Origin: Hymenochaete sp. R1
Lineage: Eukaryota; Basidiomycota; Agaricomycetes; Hymenochaetales; Hymenochaetaceae
Assembly (NCBI GenBank): GCA_019400425.1
Contig: JAFREE010000010.1
Span: forward strand, 186,001 to 250,000
Reading direction: 5' to 3'
DNA: 64,000 nt
Shown piece after piece: positions 12,809 to 22,986 of the stretch. Position numbers and translations under genes: made by a program. The notes beneath the pieces are model-generated. The model was given only the letters and a program-made list of their open reading frames with translations, was not told the DNA's origin and ran no database searches. The stretch's first letter is position 1; each line of letters opens with the position of its first letter.

Positions 12809-13369
12809 CTAAGCTACTCTGGGTGCTTTCCAGTCATAGTCCCAGCCGTTTCGGGGTGGTGTATCGGTCGGAAGCCTCATTTCACGAGGGAATAATCCCG
12901 GTAGTCTCCCCTCCATCGCCTTCTTCTCAGCTCCCCTCATGTTCTTCAGAATCTCCGTCTCAGCCATTGGCAACTTTCTTGGGTCCTCCATGCGATTTGC
13001 CTCTTTGTAGAGCACTGAATCTAATTTCTCTAGTTCTGCCATCGCTTTTCGCATGCACTCGAACTTCCGTGCTGCTTCCACCTCGCGCGTCCATCTCTCG
13101 TGTCGTTGGTGTAAAAGCCATGCACGTTCGACGGTTTCGTGTGCTTGTTTCGATGGTACGGCCCTCTTCAAGGCTTTCGCTACATCAGGTCTCCATGTCC
13201 CCGTAGGCGTCTCCTTGTTACGCACGTTTCCAGGGTACAGTACTCGTCGAATTACCTCGTTTTGCGGGTCGCCGCCTATTTGGCCTACTTTTCGCCCAGC
13301 ATTTCGTGATAGTATCCGAATGGTAGCACTCGAGGTTTTCGGAGGCCGACCGAATACGAGGGACTGCAT
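12809..13369 (-). CDS. MRPL28: Mitochondrial large-subunit ribosomal protein mL40 (Mrpl28 family)
   Basis: A single open exon of 186 codons. The ATG at 13367-13369 gives MQSLVFGRPPKTSSATIRIL, a basic, Ser/Thr-rich presequence with no acids, fitting import into mitochondria. The middle has a charged helix (HQRHERWTREVEAARKFE; RKAMAELEKLDSVLYKEANR). The C-terminus has LFPREMRLPTDTPPRNGWDY, a block I associate with fungal mL40, and the stop is at 12809-12811. The upstream open frame to 13474 would remove the presequence from the N-terminus, so the later ATG is preferred. The family call rests on this C-terminal block and the length; another mitoribosomal protein is possible but less likely. Confidence 0.72.
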   Translation of the reverse strand: MQSLVFGRPPKTSSATIRILSRNAGRKVGQIGGDPQNEVIRRVLYPGNVRNKETPTGTWRPDVAKALKRAVPSKQAHETVERAWLLHQRHERWTREVEAARKFECMRKAMAELEKLDSVLYKEANRMEDPRKLPMAETEILKNMRGAEKKAMEGRLPGLFPREMRLPTDTPPRNGWDYDWKAPRVA

Positions 13370-13624
13370 GGCACGTATACTGAGGCACGAATGGGTAAGA
13401 GAGTAAGTGAAGCGGCAAAGATTGGACTGAAGAATGCGACAAAATATCTGATCGACACAGTCTAAGCCAACCACTCAGCAGCAGCCAGCAGTCTGAGTCC
13501 CCACAGACTTCTTCACAAGCTGCCCTTCCTCCTCTCCACGCATACCTATTGAACAAGCACTCATAACCCTCCGCTTATAAACCTCAACTTGCTCTGAAAC
13601 CCACGGAAGTCGTCCAAGGCTCTA

Positions 13625-13878
13625 ATGGGGTCTCGTTCTTATTTCATTCACTACCTCGTAGCAGCTGGTGCAGGTGCGTCTACATTATTCGAGCTGATTT
13701 GGTTCTGCTACAACAACGAACATCACTTGTAGGTATTGTCTCTGGTTTTTACATTTTCAAACCAATGATTTCAGGAACATTGGAACCGTACGTCACGGTT
13801 TTCATTTAGATGAGATCTTGAGTTTTAATATCATCCAGCCCTTCGACTTCAGACCAAACCCATGGACCCTCAAAATAA
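13625..13878 (+). CDS. Unrecognised 47-residue single-pass membrane microprotein
   Basis: Three small exons: 13625-13673, 13733-13787 and 13839-13878. They are joined over introns 13674-13732 (GTGCGT...TTGTAG, 59 nt) and 13788-13838 (GTACGT...ATCCAG, 51 nt), giving a 47-residue protein that stops TAA at 13876-13878. Residues about 7-29 form one uninterrupted hydrophobic, Gly/Ala-rich helix (FIHYLVAAGAG, then IVSGFYIFKPMI); the tail is short and Ser/Pro/Thr-rich. There is no cleavable signal peptide. The gene lies 255 bp from the divergent mL40 start and may share its promoter, and both gene neighbourhood and shape would suit a small mitochondrial membrane protein, but that is inference. I do not recognise the family. 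If intron 2 were retained the protein would end a few residues later with a similar helix. Confidence 0.55.
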
Positions 13879-14049
13879 AACCCTTATTCCGAATGAGCGC
13901 CCGGCGTCCAATCTCTGACGTACCTGCATAAATGGCTTCAGTGTCACCCGGCAGCTAATTACAACGTAGTCTTCATGTCATCGCCTTATGGCGGGAGCTT
14001 CAATATGTGAAGTGATTTTCTATCTGCACTGTTGATTTTTTACGATCAG

Positions 14050-15967
14050 TTAGGCATCACGACGTTCCCATATCTGTTCTGCTTTTAGCCAAGGTATGAA
14101 TCGATATGGATTCGCCACGACGCACTTGTATGACCGTCTCTCCGAGAAAGATCATCTCCTTTCGAACTTCTTCCACAATCAAGTCCTGGATTTGAAACCA
14201 TTTTTCATTATCCCCGCCGCCCTGGCCGGCTCGCACATGGATCTTCCATGCTGTATTCACTTTATCTCGAGTAGTCCCAGCGACGGACTCATGGATGATA
14301 TTGACAAGCAGATCGTAAGTCGTAGGTGGGTGACTGGGCGGAGCATCGAGGTCTTCAGTAGTTTGATTAAGCCATAGACAAGAAGCGAAGATTACGAATG
14401 AAAGCGTACATTCTCGGAAGTCAACGCCCCTTAATGGGTAATTGACAATGGTGGGATTTTTCTCTTCGACGAAAACATTCTTCATGAAGCGTTTGTAGTG
14501 GAGGATCAGGTAGTGTGGTAATCGTCGGCATTTGTATCGACGTAGCTGACCGAGGGATTCCTTGCGCGAGTATTCAATATTATCAAAAATAGATGGAAGA
14601 AGAACGTACCTGTGTCGCGTTGCCATCGTATTTTGATAGCACAGAAGGAAGTCCTACCTGTGGAATTATGTTTTTCTCGACCTCATCTTGAAAGATAGGT
14701 GGAGGTGGAAGATCCAAAGAAAGAAAAAGAAATGGCGAAATCGTCGTCTTCGATTCTACGACAAGGTTACATTGATACCTTTTTGCGTATGGAAACATAC
14801 TACGCACCGCGAGCAATGTCGAACTGAGGTCGATAGTGTGAATCATTCTCCTGCCGTACAAGGACCTGCTGGGTTTCCATGCGTACCTCTCCCTGGAAGG
14901 AAGAAAATATTATGCCTGTATTGCCCACGATCGGTGATATTCTTATGACATACGGTAGCCGGAGATGACCTACTGGAGTTTCTCTTCTTGCTACCGCCCA
15001 TGTCTCTATGAAGACGATTTAAGAGCCATCCGAGAAATTCCGTAGGATCCCCTTGCTCTTCAAGTCTGAACTTTCCACCACTGGCGCGTCCGACTTCCTG
15101 CAAGAACTCGTGCGGACTGACTTGACTTTTGAAGAGACGTGGATTCCATATCTTCTTCGTCAAGGTAGCAAACCGTCGTAGGAGCTCCGATTCTTTACCG
15201 GTGAAAGGAGTGAGAAGGGCGTAGTCACGAAGGGTAGGTACATGCGTGAGAGCAAGTATGATGACATTCATATGATCATGGCGCTTGATGTTGTTAAGTC
15301 CAATGTAGCCTGGAAGGTATGACTTATTGGAAAGGTCGAATGACATTTTGTTGAGGTGACCGGGCGAAGAGAGAGTCGAAACAATTTCCGTTACGAAGGA
15401 CGGTTGAAGAACAAACGATATATCCTCTAACGATGGATCCGACACAAGGTACCCGTCTGGAAGAACATATACCTAAGTTATAGATGTCAGGAAAAGCAAA
15501 ATATCATAGGCATTAAAGAATCCATACCTTCTTTGTTTCAAGATTGATAAAGACGTGGTGATCCTCATGAATAGAGTGTGCATACGCATATGAGCTCCGG
15601 CCACGCCCTTGAAAGTATTTCCCACAAACCAGGCAGCCGTAGATGTTTATATTTGACAAGCAGACTGAGCATACTTTCTCGAAATCAAAGTCTAACGCTG
15701 CTCGATTTATCTTTAGAATGTCACACTGTGGTATTAGCGCAAGAGTTTTTTGAGTAACACATCACTCGCCGTATCAAGGTAGAGATCCGAAGCTTGTGAG
15801 GACTCAGTTGGACGTTCGTCTAGCTCGCTGTCAACATCATGTTCATTAAGCTGTTCCAAGGTTTGAATCCCGGAATCGGACTGGATGAGGTTAGCGTCCA
15901 GCCTTGGCTTCTTTCCAACCCTTTCCCCCTCAGTTTCAGAGCCATCCATAAGTCCGACTTGAGGCAT
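14050..15967 (-). CDS. SAD1: U4/U6.U5 tri-snRNP-associated protein Sad1 / USP39 (inactive deubiquitinase fold)
   Basis: A splicing factor that keeps the tri-snRNP assembled. The ATG is at 15965-15967, followed by an acidic, variable N-terminus. A UBP-type zinc finger comes next (about 15.72-15.55 kb; VCSVCLSNINIYGCLVCGKYFQGRG). The USP-like fold starts with GYIGLNNIKRHDHMNVIILA, where the usual catalytic Cys box GLxNxGNTCYMN has lost its Cys (Asp at that position, as in animal USP39), so it should not cleave ubiquitin. WNPRLFKSQVSPHEFLQEV and GDPTEFLGWLLNRLHRDMGG are family signatures. The final exon is reached through a 52-nt intron and reads IWERRDA, matching the conserved family tail; the stop is at 14050-14052. 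Reading through that intron gives an unrelated tail, so splicing decides the C-terminus. Confidence 0.93.
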
Positions 15968-16339
15968 TTCTGCCCTTGAGCGAGAGGCGAGAAGCGTGCA
16001 GGCTATAAGAGTTTATGGACTATAAGTTCAAGTCTTGAGAACTGTCTCGAGGTATCTTGAATTTCCCTTAAATTCCCTAGCAATTCCAGTAGAATCAGTA
16101 TGAACACGTGACTTTACGTGGCATTCTACTCATTAATATTAATATTAATATTCTGCTCAAACAGCTGCTCAGACTACTACTACTTACTACTTAGTACTAG
16201 TACTGCCATTCAAAGTACCAGGCGTTTCCCTCCTCCGGAGCTCAGCTGCAGCAGTCTTTTCCACCTTTCACTATCTATAACAATCTTCGTATATCTTCCA
16301 CTTCTAGATCTTCTATGGTTTTGTCTTTTCAAAGTTAGA
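15968..16339. promoter_or_regulatory. Divergent promoter between SAD1 and RSM22
   Basis: 372 bp between two start codons on opposite strands, so it must hold both promoters. It contains a CACGTGAC E-box-like site at about 16104 and an AT-rich tract. No TATA box is placed with confidence. Confidence 0.5.
16132..16153. repeat. TTAATA microsatellite
   Basis: Three and a half copies of a six-base ATTAAT/TAATAT unit in the SAD1-RSM22 promoter, probably 5' untranslated on the RSM22 side. An open frame upstream of and in frame with RSM22 runs through it, but its residues are low in complexity and look untranslated. Confidence 0.7.
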
Positions 16340-18440
16340 ATGTTGAAAAGGACATACCTAAGAAGCTTACGCTTAACTACGAGACGTAGTGTCGCTAATT
16401 GCTTCTCTAGAAAAACGACTTCTTCATCTCACGAACCCAATGCACCCTTGGAGCTCGACGTTTCATTGCAGAGCCTACTCAGAGATGCCGAGATGTCACT
16501 ATTGAGGCTTGATTCTGAGCGCCAGAAAGTCGATGGATCGTCGCTTGTGAAGGAGCTGGAAGTTCTGGAGTTTGACAGTTCAAATACAGCGAGTTTCGAC
16601 GACCACGATGGCAAAGCGCAAGAGCCAAGGGAGCGAAAGTCAACCAGAGCAAAGTTTGGGAGCCAGAAAATCGGTTCCGTTTATCTCCCCTCGGAGCTTC
16701 AAAACGCAATCCAACGGCTTGTGAACGGTAAAGTAGTATCCAGCCTCTTTTCCAGCTCGACGGCTAAAACATTTCCTCCTCACTCACCCCAGTCTCGGAC
16801 AGACCAAGACTTCACGAAGATGCGAAACGCTTGTTCCAAGATGACCGTAACCTAACATGGAACACTGAATATGATGTCAAGTATAAATCAAGGCAGCAGG
16901 CTGTTCGACACGCGACAAGGGACGGAACGGCGTTCGCTTCTGTAGCCCTTCCCGCTCATTACTCCGTGATACTTTCTGTTCTCGAGAACTTGAAGCACAG
17001 ACTTGGAAATGACTGGGAAGTGAAGAAGGTTTTCGAATGGGGTTCCGGTGTCGGGAGCGGTTTATGGTGAGAACTACTGCCTGAGAAATGGAAAGGCAGT
17101 ATGGCTAATCATATTCTCGGGCAGGGCATCAATGCACGCGTTTCAGTTGCCTCAAGATGCTCCTTCAGGAGAGTTCTCTGGTTCATTTGATCCGTCGCTA
17201 CATCAATCCACTATTTCCTCGTACCATAATTTCGAGAAGCGTGATGCATTGTCATCAATGTCGAGACGGCTTTTAGACGGTAAGTACTTCTTGGACTTGG
17301 TTTTTCACGGTTCTTCATCTTTGGTTCCAGGTGTAAAACTCGGCGATAAAGATATTCGATGGTTCAGGAATTATAGCATATCCGACCGCAAAGGAACTTC
17401 GGGCACTAGCACAGTCGCGATCTCCGCTTTTTACCTTTCATCCTTGCAAACCGTACAGTTGAGGAAAGATATCTTCAAGCAAATATGGAATAGTGGATCT
17501 GATGTTATTGTGAGTAGGCTCTTGCGCTATTTTAGGATACAGTCTGACTGTCTGAGCAAGGTCTTAATAGATCATGACTCGGATGCAGGATTCTCGGCTA
17601 TAACGGAAGCTCGAGAAGAATTCCTCCGAATGGGTCAACAGGAGTTCTCCGAAAATTTGGAGCAGAGCTCTTCTGGATGCCATGTCATTGCGCCGGTGAG
17701 TAAAAGTGACCCGGGCTTTCTGGAAAACTTACAGCCGCTTATGCATTTGATGATTTCAGTGCCCACATGACCGAGCATGTCCTCTCGCCATAGACCCATC
17801 GAATCTAAAATGTACCTTTTCACAAAGATTCCAAAGACCTTCTTTCCTGCGCAAGACGAAACACTCAGGGACCGGACACGAAGACCTAGGCTACAGTTAC
17901 GTTGTGATTAGACGCGGAGCCCGACCCTCTAAGTCACATGCGCAGGAGGAAGGCAGTGATGCGAAACGCGAGCCAGTCAAAATAGATACGGACGAGGCGA
18001 TTCGGTTGGAGGCATATCACTGGCCTCGCATGGTATTTCCGCCACTGAAACGCAGTGGGCACATTATCATTGATGGCTGCACGTCCGAAGGTAGGCTTGC
18101 TTATGTTATATGCTTCTGGTGCAGAATGTTTAGACATTCTTTAGGCAATATTCAACGCATGACAATACCGAAGTCCCAAGGGAGGCAGCCCTATTACGAC
18201 GCACGAAAATCCTCTTGGGGTGATATTTTCCCGCACAGCCCGAAAAATCCACCTCAAGTACGTATGCAAGGCCACTCGAAGGATCATGCCGCTTCCTTAC
18301 TCCCTGGATCGGACATCGGAAAGCGCCATTCAAGTAGAAAACAGCAAAAACAGCCGACGAGTTACATTCAAATTATGACAGACCTCAAGCAGCAAGAAAA
18401 GGATCAAAGGCGATCTCGAAACGAGAAATTCACTGACTGA
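16340..18440 (+). CDS. RSM22: Mitochondrial small-subunit assembly factor Rsm22 (METTL17 family)
   Basis: A methyltransferase-fold protein that binds the maturing mitochondrial small subunit. The ATG at 16340 gives MLKRTYLRSLRLTTRRSVAN, a strong mitochondrial presequence; the frame stays open upstream to 16118 but that part is not presequence-like. Conserved blocks are ATRDGTAFASVALPAHYSVI and FEWGSGVGSGLW (SAM-fold motif I, interrupted by an intron), then CPHDRACPLAIDPSNLKC (17.76 kb), QRPSFLRKTKHSGTGHEDLG, YHWPRMVFPP and IIDGCTSEG. The Cx5Cx10C cluster plus the later Cys in IIDGC are the four positions reported to hold a [4Fe-4S] cluster in METTL17. The C-terminus is basic and ends EKFTD, stopping at 18438-18440. 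Several introns; the exact junctions near 17.05-17.35 kb are uncertain. Confidence 0.9.
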
Positions 18441-18516
18441 CGAAGTTCCGGAAGCTGTGTTTGCTCCCTTAATCTATATTTATCGCTGACTCCCACCTCA
18501 CATCATTATTGCTTGG

Positions 18517-18530
18517 AATTACCGGTAATT
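18517..18530. terminator. 14-bp perfect palindrome between two convergent 3' ends
   Basis: AATTACCGGTAATT reads the same on both strands and lies between the RSM22 stop (18440) and the uL1m stop (18564), which face each other with 123 bp between them. A role in 3' end formation is only a guess; it could equally be chance or a protein-binding site. Confidence 0.25.
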
Positions 18531-18563
18531 GCATTGAAAGTATCTATTATATATCATTGTAGA

Positions 18564-19679
18564 TTAAACGTCAGAGATCTGAATACCTGGGCCCTGTGTC
18601 GAGCTCAAAATAACCCGAGTTATCGCATTGACTGTTCGACAAACTCTGGTGAGAAAGGAAGAAATCGGCGGTAGCAGACTTAACTTACCGGAACCGCCCT
18701 TCGATTGTCGTTCTTCCTTGCTTGATAAATTGCCGGTCGCGGCCTTTACAACACCGAGAAAATGACGAACATTTCTAATGACATCCTCCGATGGAAAATG
18801 CATCTGAGCACGAAGGTCAGAATGATTATCAAGGGCTCGACATTAGGAGATATAGACCTTTGCGACCGCGCTTCGAATAGTACCCGCTTTGTCACCTTTC
18901 CATTCACTGGAGCCCGAGATTCGCCTTATGTATCCAGCAATGTCCTCCGTCACTGTTCCTCGACGTTCGGATGGCATCAAGCCTCTAGGACCTAGGACCC
19001 TGCCAAGTTTTGGAGTAATAGCCCGAATTAAAGACGGCGTGCACAAGAAAACAGTCGCAGGGTATCGTCCGTTTGCCACCTTACCAGACGCCGTAAGTCA
19101 AATTGTGGAAATGCAAGTACAAGGAACCTCAAGCAAGCCTCACCGCATCAATAAGCTCTGTGCCCCCGACGAATTCAGCGCCCGCGCGCTTCGCTTCATC
19201 CGCCTGTCGGCCTTCAGCGAACACAAAAATGCGGTCTTTAGTCTTCATTTTAGCTTCCCGAGGTAAATTTATACGGCCTTTCGGGATTGCAGCCCCACGT
19301 CCCATGGCCGTCCTGATGACGAGCTCGTAGGTGGAGTCAGGACGAGCCACCTCCACGGACTGAGGATGCAGATGAAAATGAGAATGACACATGAGGTATT
19401 GAAAAGACTACACACCCTAAGCACATTAACGGCTTCCTCTAACTTTAGTTTCTCGCTTTCAAACAAGTTTTTACGAGCTTTGAGCGCTTTCTTCCTTTCT
19501 TTCGCAGCCAACTTCGCTTTGGTTGGTGCAGGACGAGGTTTGACCTTGCGAATGTAAAGGGGACTTGATGAGGAGAAACTCCTCACAAAACTCGGTAGAC
19601 CAGAGCGAGGATTTAAGTTCCGAAGGGACATAAGAGCAGAGCAAGGCGGCTTTGCCGCGCAATGAGCGAGGAAGAGCAT
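18564..19679 (-). CDS. MRPL1: Mitochondrial large-subunit ribosomal protein uL1m
   Basis: Mitochondrial homologue of bacterial L1, the L1-stalk protein near the E site. The first ATG is at 19677-19679; the frame upstream has no other ATG. The N-terminus is a basic, Ser-rich presequence (residues 1-50, GLPSFVRSFSSSSPLYIRKV). The L1 fold follows: VARPDSTYELVIRTAMGRGA, KGRINLPREAKMKTKDRIFV, then the family signature ITPKLGRVLGPRGLMPSERR (about 19.02-18.96 kb), the block where the L1 family normally has GxxLGPRGLMP. The C-terminal exons read FPSEDVIRNVRHFLGVVKAA and AITRVILSSTQGPGI; the stop is at 18564-18566. About four introns. Firm identification. Confidence 0.92.
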
Positions 19680-20138
19680 GGCGGTCAAGGAGGACTTTCA
19701 GTACAGTACGTGTTCGCGCCGATGAAACCTTTCCATAGCCGAGCGTTATTGTGGGTCCACCAGTAGTACTGGCTCTGACTTTTTTAATTTGCCTTCGAGA
19801 TTAAAACCCGATTTTGAAAACAAACCCGATGGCCCAAAGCACAGACGTGCGAAAGAAAAAGAGCACATTTAAATTATCGAGTTTAACCACGTTTTCCTAG
19901 AGCACTTGCGCTCTACGTATTCCCCGGTCGAAAGGCATCATTATAGTTGGACGCTAATATGGGTACTTCTCACGCGAGACGAGAACTTCAGGCCTCAAAC
20001 TTAAGAAGGAAATACTTAAATTATCTGTGGACCGGCACATAATCCGAGATACAATATGCAATGCAGCTCCATTTCTTTATACCGGTGATACATTGTGTTG
20101 CTAGGAAATTTCACCGGAAAAGGTAGGACGTGAACGGC
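19680..20138. other. Intergenic, uL1m upstream region
   Basis: 459 bp upstream of uL1m and downstream of the small dsRBD gene. No coding frame, repeat or RNA gene recognised. Confidence 0.4.
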
Positions 20139-20547
20139 CTATAGACCTTGAAGCTTCTTCAATGCCTGCGCACAAGCTTCTTCCCTAGCTGAATATTTGT
20201 TCCTCATGGTTACTGTGACATAGTCCTGTCCGTCGTCTAAGAATATTCATTGCTTCAAATTTCTCTTTGCGACGAGTGAAGCATGAACGACTTACACTTC
20301 AGAGTGACGATCCAGTTCAAGTTGGCTCGTGGGCCATGCTCCTTTTCCACCCATGTTATCAAGTATTCTTCGCCCCTCCCTTGAAGATCTGCGAGGGAAG
20401 TATCGGATAAGCAACGAAGTTGGCCGCTTCACTTTATGTTCAAGCGCAAGACCTACAGTTGTTCAGTTCCGTAGATGCACCTCAAGAAGGCAAGTTAGGA
20501 AGACGTCAAATAATAGGACATAGAGACCACATACTTGGAGCTGGCAT
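20139..20547 (-). CDS. Single double-stranded-RNA-binding-domain microprotein (75 residues)
   Basis: Four exons, 20535-20547, 20457-20480, 20296-20388 and 20139-20236, splice in frame (228 nt including stop) to a 75-residue protein. The introns start GTATGT, GTAGGT and GTAAGT and end in AG. The product is one dsRBD from end to end: helix 1 (ELNNYLQGRGEEYL, residues 9-22), strands (ITWVEKEHGPRANLNWIVTL and DGQDYVTVTM) and helix 2 (KYSAREEACAQALKKLQ, about 57-73). The loop that is normally GPxH reads GPRA and the helix-2 start that is normally KKxAK reads KYSAR, so two of the usual RNA contacts are weakened. No transposase or Dicer-like gene is next to it. Spliced open frame and complete fold argue that it is a real gene. 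Confidence 0.6.
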
Positions 20548-22677
20548 AGTTGTTAAGTTTGGTGTTACTAGTAATCAGGCTTGTGATAGATAGGCAAGAG
20601 TTACTGGGTTGTTCAGAGTTTATACCGTTTTTATAGCATCGCAAGCCACCGCTACGGACGGACCTGTAGAAGAGACAATATCGTTTCAACAACAGAGGAA
20701 ATAAGAGAGTACATTTCTACTAAGAATGGGGCGGTCCGATATGAAGTTTTAGCTTCACGCAATCCCGAAACTGGTTGTCAAAACACGGAGTTGCCTCAGG
20801 GCTCCAACGTAGAGGCAAGGTCGCCACACACATACACACACGGGTGATACGGGCGACTCCAGTCAGCAAAAGCAGTGTCCGGCGAGTATACCGAAGACGA
20901 CCATTTTCAATCCCGGAGAGCTTACCCGTCGCCATATTCTCGAGTCAGCAGGGGCATTAAAGGATATTAATCACAGGGATGTATGACGTCCAGGAACGAC
21001 AAATAGCGTATTTTGGCGGCGCACTAGCCATCTAGCCCGGATCAGCGTCGAACTTGCATTATCTTGGGCTGCAGATACAAACTTCTGTATTCTTGGTTGC
21101 TTGACGAATCTCGATTTAACGTAGCGCATTATTAGTCGAACAGAATTGCGGAGTCGAAGAGGGTGACCGATTAATAGGTATCACCCGCTGATCCTTGGTC
21201 AGGAAGTGGTTCGGCAACGATTGCTCGTCTACACGATAGATCAAGAGGCTATCGAAAGAAAACTGTGTAAGGCGAGTAGGCATTTGAGATGAAGGATCGA
21301 TGCTTCAATAAATTCACATACCCCGATTTAAATGGTACAGTATTATGATTCATGATCAAGTTGTTCGACCAAAAAGGCAAGTGCAAGAGCCATAACGAAG
21401 ATGGCATCTAATTGATGCTGAATTAGCTACCGCCGATGCCAGCATCAGCACCGAGTTTAACAGTGACGCCGCAATCGAGGTCGCCGCCAACGGCGTGTAC
21501 GATGTCCACCACCGACCGCCATGGGCTATGATCGTGAGAAGGGCGTCTACTAGACATCCAGGTACCGACGGTGTAATAACATAAGGAATTGACTTTTGCA
21601 TTCTGTGCTTGGACAGGTGCCTCGAGGTACTCCTCCCGGCGGCACTGGAACCTAAAATCCTAGATATTAATGTAGCACCTTTTTTCGCTGTCAGATGAAA
21701 ATGTAACGTGGTCGAGCTGGCGTAGTCGAGGATCACATCGAATGCACCAAATATTAATATTGGAATTGGAGACGAACAAGATATGTTTCCAAAAAGAAAA
21801 CGGCGTTCTGGAATCTTTATCGAACCGCCATCGATGTGCGCCGGAGATAAATTGCCTCGAGGTCGAAGAAAGAGCGACTCGAGCACTAGTACTGCATAGC
21901 AAGTTCTGTTGCTTGCGAAAAGCTGCGTAAGCCTTACGTAAGCGCCTGACCCTGGGAAACCTTGGGAGTCTCCTATTTTTGATTGGTCAAGCCGATACTT
22001 TGTCATTCGACGTGTTCGTCAACTCGGATCGAAAGACATGCATGTCAAATGCTCTTAAAAGCGCAGGGTGCGGAAGGCGAGAAACAGCCGTACGAAAAAT
22101 CTTATTTTGAGCTATGTCAAACCATATTATTACTGACAAGTCCGTGATGATAGGTACAATGTGGACTGCTGCGAGAAAGCAGTCGAAGAAAAGACAGAGG
22201 GGGCTGGGGGCGAGAGAAAACCTTTTTAGCCAGGCTCTAAAAGAGACACTGCGCTTGCGAGCAAATTCCGATCAGGCTAGCAATCATTTTGCGATTTACT
22301 CCATGCTATGTAATACGTGAAGCCACAACATAGCCCCAGAGTATGACTCGTTGAGTTGACTGACTCGACGGGATAACTCTTCTGGCACTGGTCGCCAGCC
22401 ACAACATCCGAGATTATAGCCTTCAATTATAAGGAAACGGACGAAGGAAGACGCTAGGGTTAGAAATTACACTAAGATATTTCCATGATTGCAAACTTCA
22501 GAACTCGAGAGAACAGAAAACTTAGGCCGTGCTTGAGGTTCAATGAAAAGAAGAAAAAGAAGAGAGGAGCAGAGAATGGTGAGCGGGAAGAAAGAGTAAG
22601 AGAGGGGGGAGGGGAGGGGTCAGCAGAAGAAACCCGGACCAGAACGATATGAGGCGATGAATAAATTTAATGTTTCC
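20548..22677. other. Gene-poor stretch
   Basis: 2.1 kb between the two small dsRBD genes. Open frames exist on both strands (the longest on the minus strand at 21356-22006) but none shows a domain, a convincing start, or a spliced continuation. A short palindromic CTTACGTAAG lies near 21.93 kb. It may contain decayed transposon sequence, but I could not find paired ends. Confidence 0.4.
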
Positions 22678-22986
22678 CTATCCAAGCCTTTGTCTGTACG
22701 CTGCAAAACGAGACGGAACCATGTTCTGCATGGCAGCTCTACAGGCCATCTCTTTCGCCTGGCCTTTCGTACTTCCTGTCCCCCTTCCAGCCTCAGTATC
22801 TTGGTCTACCGTGGCTATCAGAACGATGAAAGAGCGAGTAAAACACGAGGACTCACACAAGATAATACACGTCCAAGTCCGATTATTGCCTGGCCCTGTA
22901 GGCTCGAGTTCGCTCACTCGAAGATCGTTCGAACGACCTATCTCTTGGATATAGTTGTTCAGTGCCTGTCTCCAGCTATCTGCCAT
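22678..22986 (-). CDS. Single double-stranded-RNA-binding-domain microprotein (87 residues)
   Basis: Two exons, 22859-22986 and 22678-22814, joined over a 44-nt intron (GTGTGA...GATAG), give 87 residues; the stop is at 22678-22680. The protein is again one dsRBD with no other domain: helix 1 SWRQALNNYIQEIG (residues 4-17), strands RVSELEPTGPGNNRTWTCII and FTVDQDTEAGRGTG, helix 2 KGQAKEMACRAAMQNM (59-74), and a short basic tail. The GRGTGSTKGQAKEMA stretch is a textbook dsRBD end, closer to consensus than in the first gene. The loop reads GPGN instead of GPxH. It shares the LNNYxQ start with the 20.1-kb gene, so the two are probably paralogues. Confidence 0.65.
   Translation of the reverse strand: MADSWRQALNNYIQEIGRSNDLRVSELEPTGPGNNRTWTCIILCESSCFTRSFIVLIATVDQDTEAGRGTGSTKGQAKEMACRAAMQNMVPSRFAAYRQRLG

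Noticed and set aside
14057..14112. SAD1 C-terminus read straight through to the stop at 14057
   Set aside because: A 52-nt intron restores the conserved tail IWERRDA and a stop at 14050, so the unspliced tail is not the product.
16118..16339. In-frame extension upstream of RSM22
   Set aside because: Low-complexity residues from a microsatellite and T-rich DNA; the ATG at 16340 starts a proper mitochondrial presequence.
21356..22006. 216-codon minus-strand frame
   Set aside because: No domain, odd composition and no spliced partner; sits in the gene-poor stretch and may be chance or decayed.
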